NCBI GenBank assembly: GCA_905479515.1
Contig: CAJQMX010000221.1
Span: 1-8,430 of the forward strand
Direction of reading: 5' to 3'
Length of the DNA stretch: 8,430 nucleotides
Source of the DNA: an uncultured Parasphingopyxis sp.
GTDB taxonomy: Bacteria; Pseudomonadota; Alphaproteobacteria; Sphingomonadales; Sphingomonadaceae
Positions 7,169-8,430 of this stretch are shown one piece after another. The position numbers and the translations under genes are program-made. Under the pieces are notes generated by a model. That model saw nothing but the letters and a program-made list of their open reading frames with translations, had not been told where the DNA came from and ran no database searches. How positions within the stretch are numbered: position 1 is the first letter of the stretch; every line of letters starts with the position of its first letter.

Positions 7169-7196
7169 CGGCGATTCCCGTTGCAGGAAATCGCCG
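7169..7196. terminator. Second, longer stem-loop between convergent genes
   Basis: CGGCGATTCCC (7169-7179) pairs with GGAAATCGCCG (7186-7196) across the loop GTTGCA, an 11-bp stem with one C-A mismatch. It lies between the plus-strand HerA gene and the minus-strand membrane-protein gene and could act for either strand. The plus side is followed by CGCAAACTTTT, a modest T-tract a few bases away. It could equally be an RNA-stabilising 3' hairpin. Nothing else was recognised in the gap from 7133 to 7288. Confidence 0.45.
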
Positions 7197-7288
7197 CGCA
7201 AACTTTTGGTTCGTCAGATTATTGCTGGCGTAGCGTCACCACACTAGCCCGCGCACGTACCTATTAGATTGAAACTGACAAACACGCG

Positions 7289-7855
7289 TTATCCTTCACC
7301 TGCACCCTGCTTTGGCAGAAACCAACGTGTGATAATCGCCCCACCCACTATGAAGCTCACCAGATCCGCGACGAACAGATAGCTGTGGAAGACCCAGCCC
7401 TGATGCCACCAGACCGGGTTGCCCAGATGCATGAAGACGGAAGCCGCAAGGGCAAAGAATATCAGTATCTTCAATCGATCGCTAAAGGTCCGAACAAAAC
7501 CAGATAGCCCGTAGAGCGCGACGCCCAGAAGCAGCGCCGTGATCAATAGCTGGATGAAACCACCGATCATCGCACCCGTATCGCCCAGCGCAAATCCGTT
7601 GGGGTTATAGTGCACCATCGCAATCGGGCCATCGATATAGAGGCGCTGCTGCGCCTCGCCGTTGATACCGGGTACGACATAGGTCGCCGGCCCTTCCGCG
7701 CCCATATTTTCGGCCAGCACCTGCTGCACCGTGGCGGCCCCTTCATCGTCTAACTGGCTTACCGGGATATTGCTCAGCGGCGTACCGAAGAACAGGAAGC
7801 CAATGACGAACATGGCAACCGCTGCTGCGACCGCTCCAATGACAACGCGTATCAT
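7289..7855 (-). CDS. Four-helix membrane protein of unknown function
   Basis: 188-residue protein I cannot assign to a characterised family. Predicted layout: membrane helix 1 at residues 1-23 (uncleaved-looking, ends FLFFGTP); a 65-70-residue hydrophilic segment (25-93) containing an acidic helix and the stretch YVVPGINGEAQ, followed by VHYNPNG; helix 2 at about 94-118; helix 3 at about 127-145; a Trp/His-rich turn (NPVWWHQGW, 146-154); helix 4 at about 156-176; and a short charged tail. The start is well supported: AGGAG lies eight bases upstream of the ATG (7864-7868, minus strand). It lies 68 bases downstream of gmk in the same direction, with no evident terminator between, so it may be co-transcribed. 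The composition and fold type suggest an inner-membrane protein with one exported loop; no enzymatic motif is visible. Confidence 0.85.
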   Translation of the reverse strand: MIRVVIGAVAAAVAMFVIGFLFFGTPLSNIPVSQLDDEGAATVQQVLAENMGAEGPATYVVPGINGEAQQRLYIDGPIAMVHYNPNGFALGDTGAMIGGFIQLLITALLLGVALYGLSGFVRTFSDRLKILIFFALAASVFMHLGNPVWWHQGWVFHSYLFVADLVSFIVGGAIITRWFLPKQGAGEG

Positions 7856-7923
7856 GAGACCCTCTCCTTATTGTTACCAGAGAAGCTAAGCCTGTCAGAA
7901 GGGTATGGAAAGCTCGGCTGCGC

Positions 7924-8430
7924 CTATCCAGTCAGCCCGCGCACGAAATCGACAAGACCCGTGCGGCGGTTACGGCGCAAGCGTTCGGCCTGGAGAATCG
8001 ACAGCGCACGCGCGGCACAGCGCTCTGCATCATCATTGATCAACACATAATCATATTCGGCCCAATGGCTTATCTCGGCAGCCGCGCGCTCCATCCGACC
8101 GGCAATAACCGCGTCGCTGTCGGTCCGGCGTCCCCGGAGGCGGCTTTCCAACTCTTCCATCGACGGCGGCAGGATAAAAACACGAACGATATCGGGATCA
8201 ACCTGTTTAAGCTGCTGCGTCCCCTGCCAGTCGATATCGAGCAGCACATCGCGTCCAGCCTCAATGGTCTTGCCCACTTCGGATCTGAGCGTACCATAAC
8301 GCCGGTCGAAGACATGCGCCCATTCCAGAAAGGCATCATCGGCGACCAGCGCATCGAACGCGTCATCGGAGACGAAATGATAATGGGTGCCGTCTTCTTC
8401 TCCCGGCCGGATCGGGCGGGTCGTTGCCGA
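7924..8430 (-). CDS. gmk: Guanylate kinase (partial, N-terminus outside window)
   Basis: Essential cytoplasmic enzyme that phosphorylates GMP to GDP using ATP in purine nucleotide synthesis. 168 residues are present up to the TAG at 7924-7926; the first visible residues are SATTRPIRPGE, so roughly 35-45 residues including the ATP-binding P-loop lie beyond the right edge. Seen directly: TTRPIRPGE (GMP-binding arginines), AFLEWAHVF, RYGT (GMP-contacting Tyr and Thr), DVLLDIDWQGTQQL (the most diagnostic segment), FILPPS, the lid arginines in RLRGRRTDSD, and the C-terminal AEYDYVLINDD. The residues around the GMP site read FDRRYGTL where the E. coli enzyme has FGNYYGTS; this is a mild departure in a position that tolerates variation. 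Length and motif order are normal, and the gene appears functional. Confidence 0.97.
   Translation of the reverse strand, partial: SATTRPIRPGEEDGTHYHFVSDDAFDALVADDAFLEWAHVFDRRYGTLRSEVGKTIEAGRDVLLDIDWQGTQQLKQVDPDIVRVFILPPSMEELESRLRGRRTDSDAVIAGRMERAAAEISHWAEYDYVLINDDAERCAARALSILQAERLRRNRRTGLVDFVRGLTG

Overview
The window looks like a core-chromosome segment of a GC-rich alphaproteobacterium, most likely a member of the Sphingomonadales. This is inferred from the style of the proteins: a TauE/SafE-type permease paired with a TIGR02186 protein, a stand-alone HerA-type ATPase, and a glycosyltransferase followed by a small Pro-rich outer-membrane barrel. No marker gene fixes the genus. There are no transposases, integrases, phage genes, CRISPR arrays, rRNAs or tRNAs, and gene density is high.

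Layout. The left edge holds most of nhaA (Na+/H+ antiporter), on the minus strand and cut at its C-terminal end. It is divergent from a plus-strand run of four genes. The first is an NfrB-like inner-membrane glycosyltransferase. Its stop codon overlaps the start of a predicted beta-barrel protein with a membrane-anchor helix and a Pro-rich linker. After a 69-base gap come a TSUP-family permease and a TIGR02186 membrane-anchored periplasmic protein, which overlap each other by four bases. After an 87-base gap comes a HerA/DUF87 ATPase, also on the plus strand. Two stem-loops follow it in the gap before the minus-strand genes. On the right, guanylate kinase (gmk, N-terminus outside the window) and a four-helix membrane protein of unknown function lie on the minus strand, probably co-transcribed.

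How the genes may work together. The glycosyltransferase and barrel look translationally coupled and could form a reduced version of the NfrB/NfrA exopolysaccharide (phage N4 receptor) system. The transferase ends where the c-di-GMP-binding MshEN region of E. coli NfrB would begin, and the barrel protein lacks the large periplasmic part of NfrA. The permease and TIGR02186 protein form a second coupled pair, plausibly an anion (sulfite/organosulfur type) exporter with a dedicated periplasmic partner. HerA has no NurA nuclease or defence effector beside it here. The coupled envelope pairs and the orphan HerA are the parts most worth following up; the rest is ordinary housekeeping.
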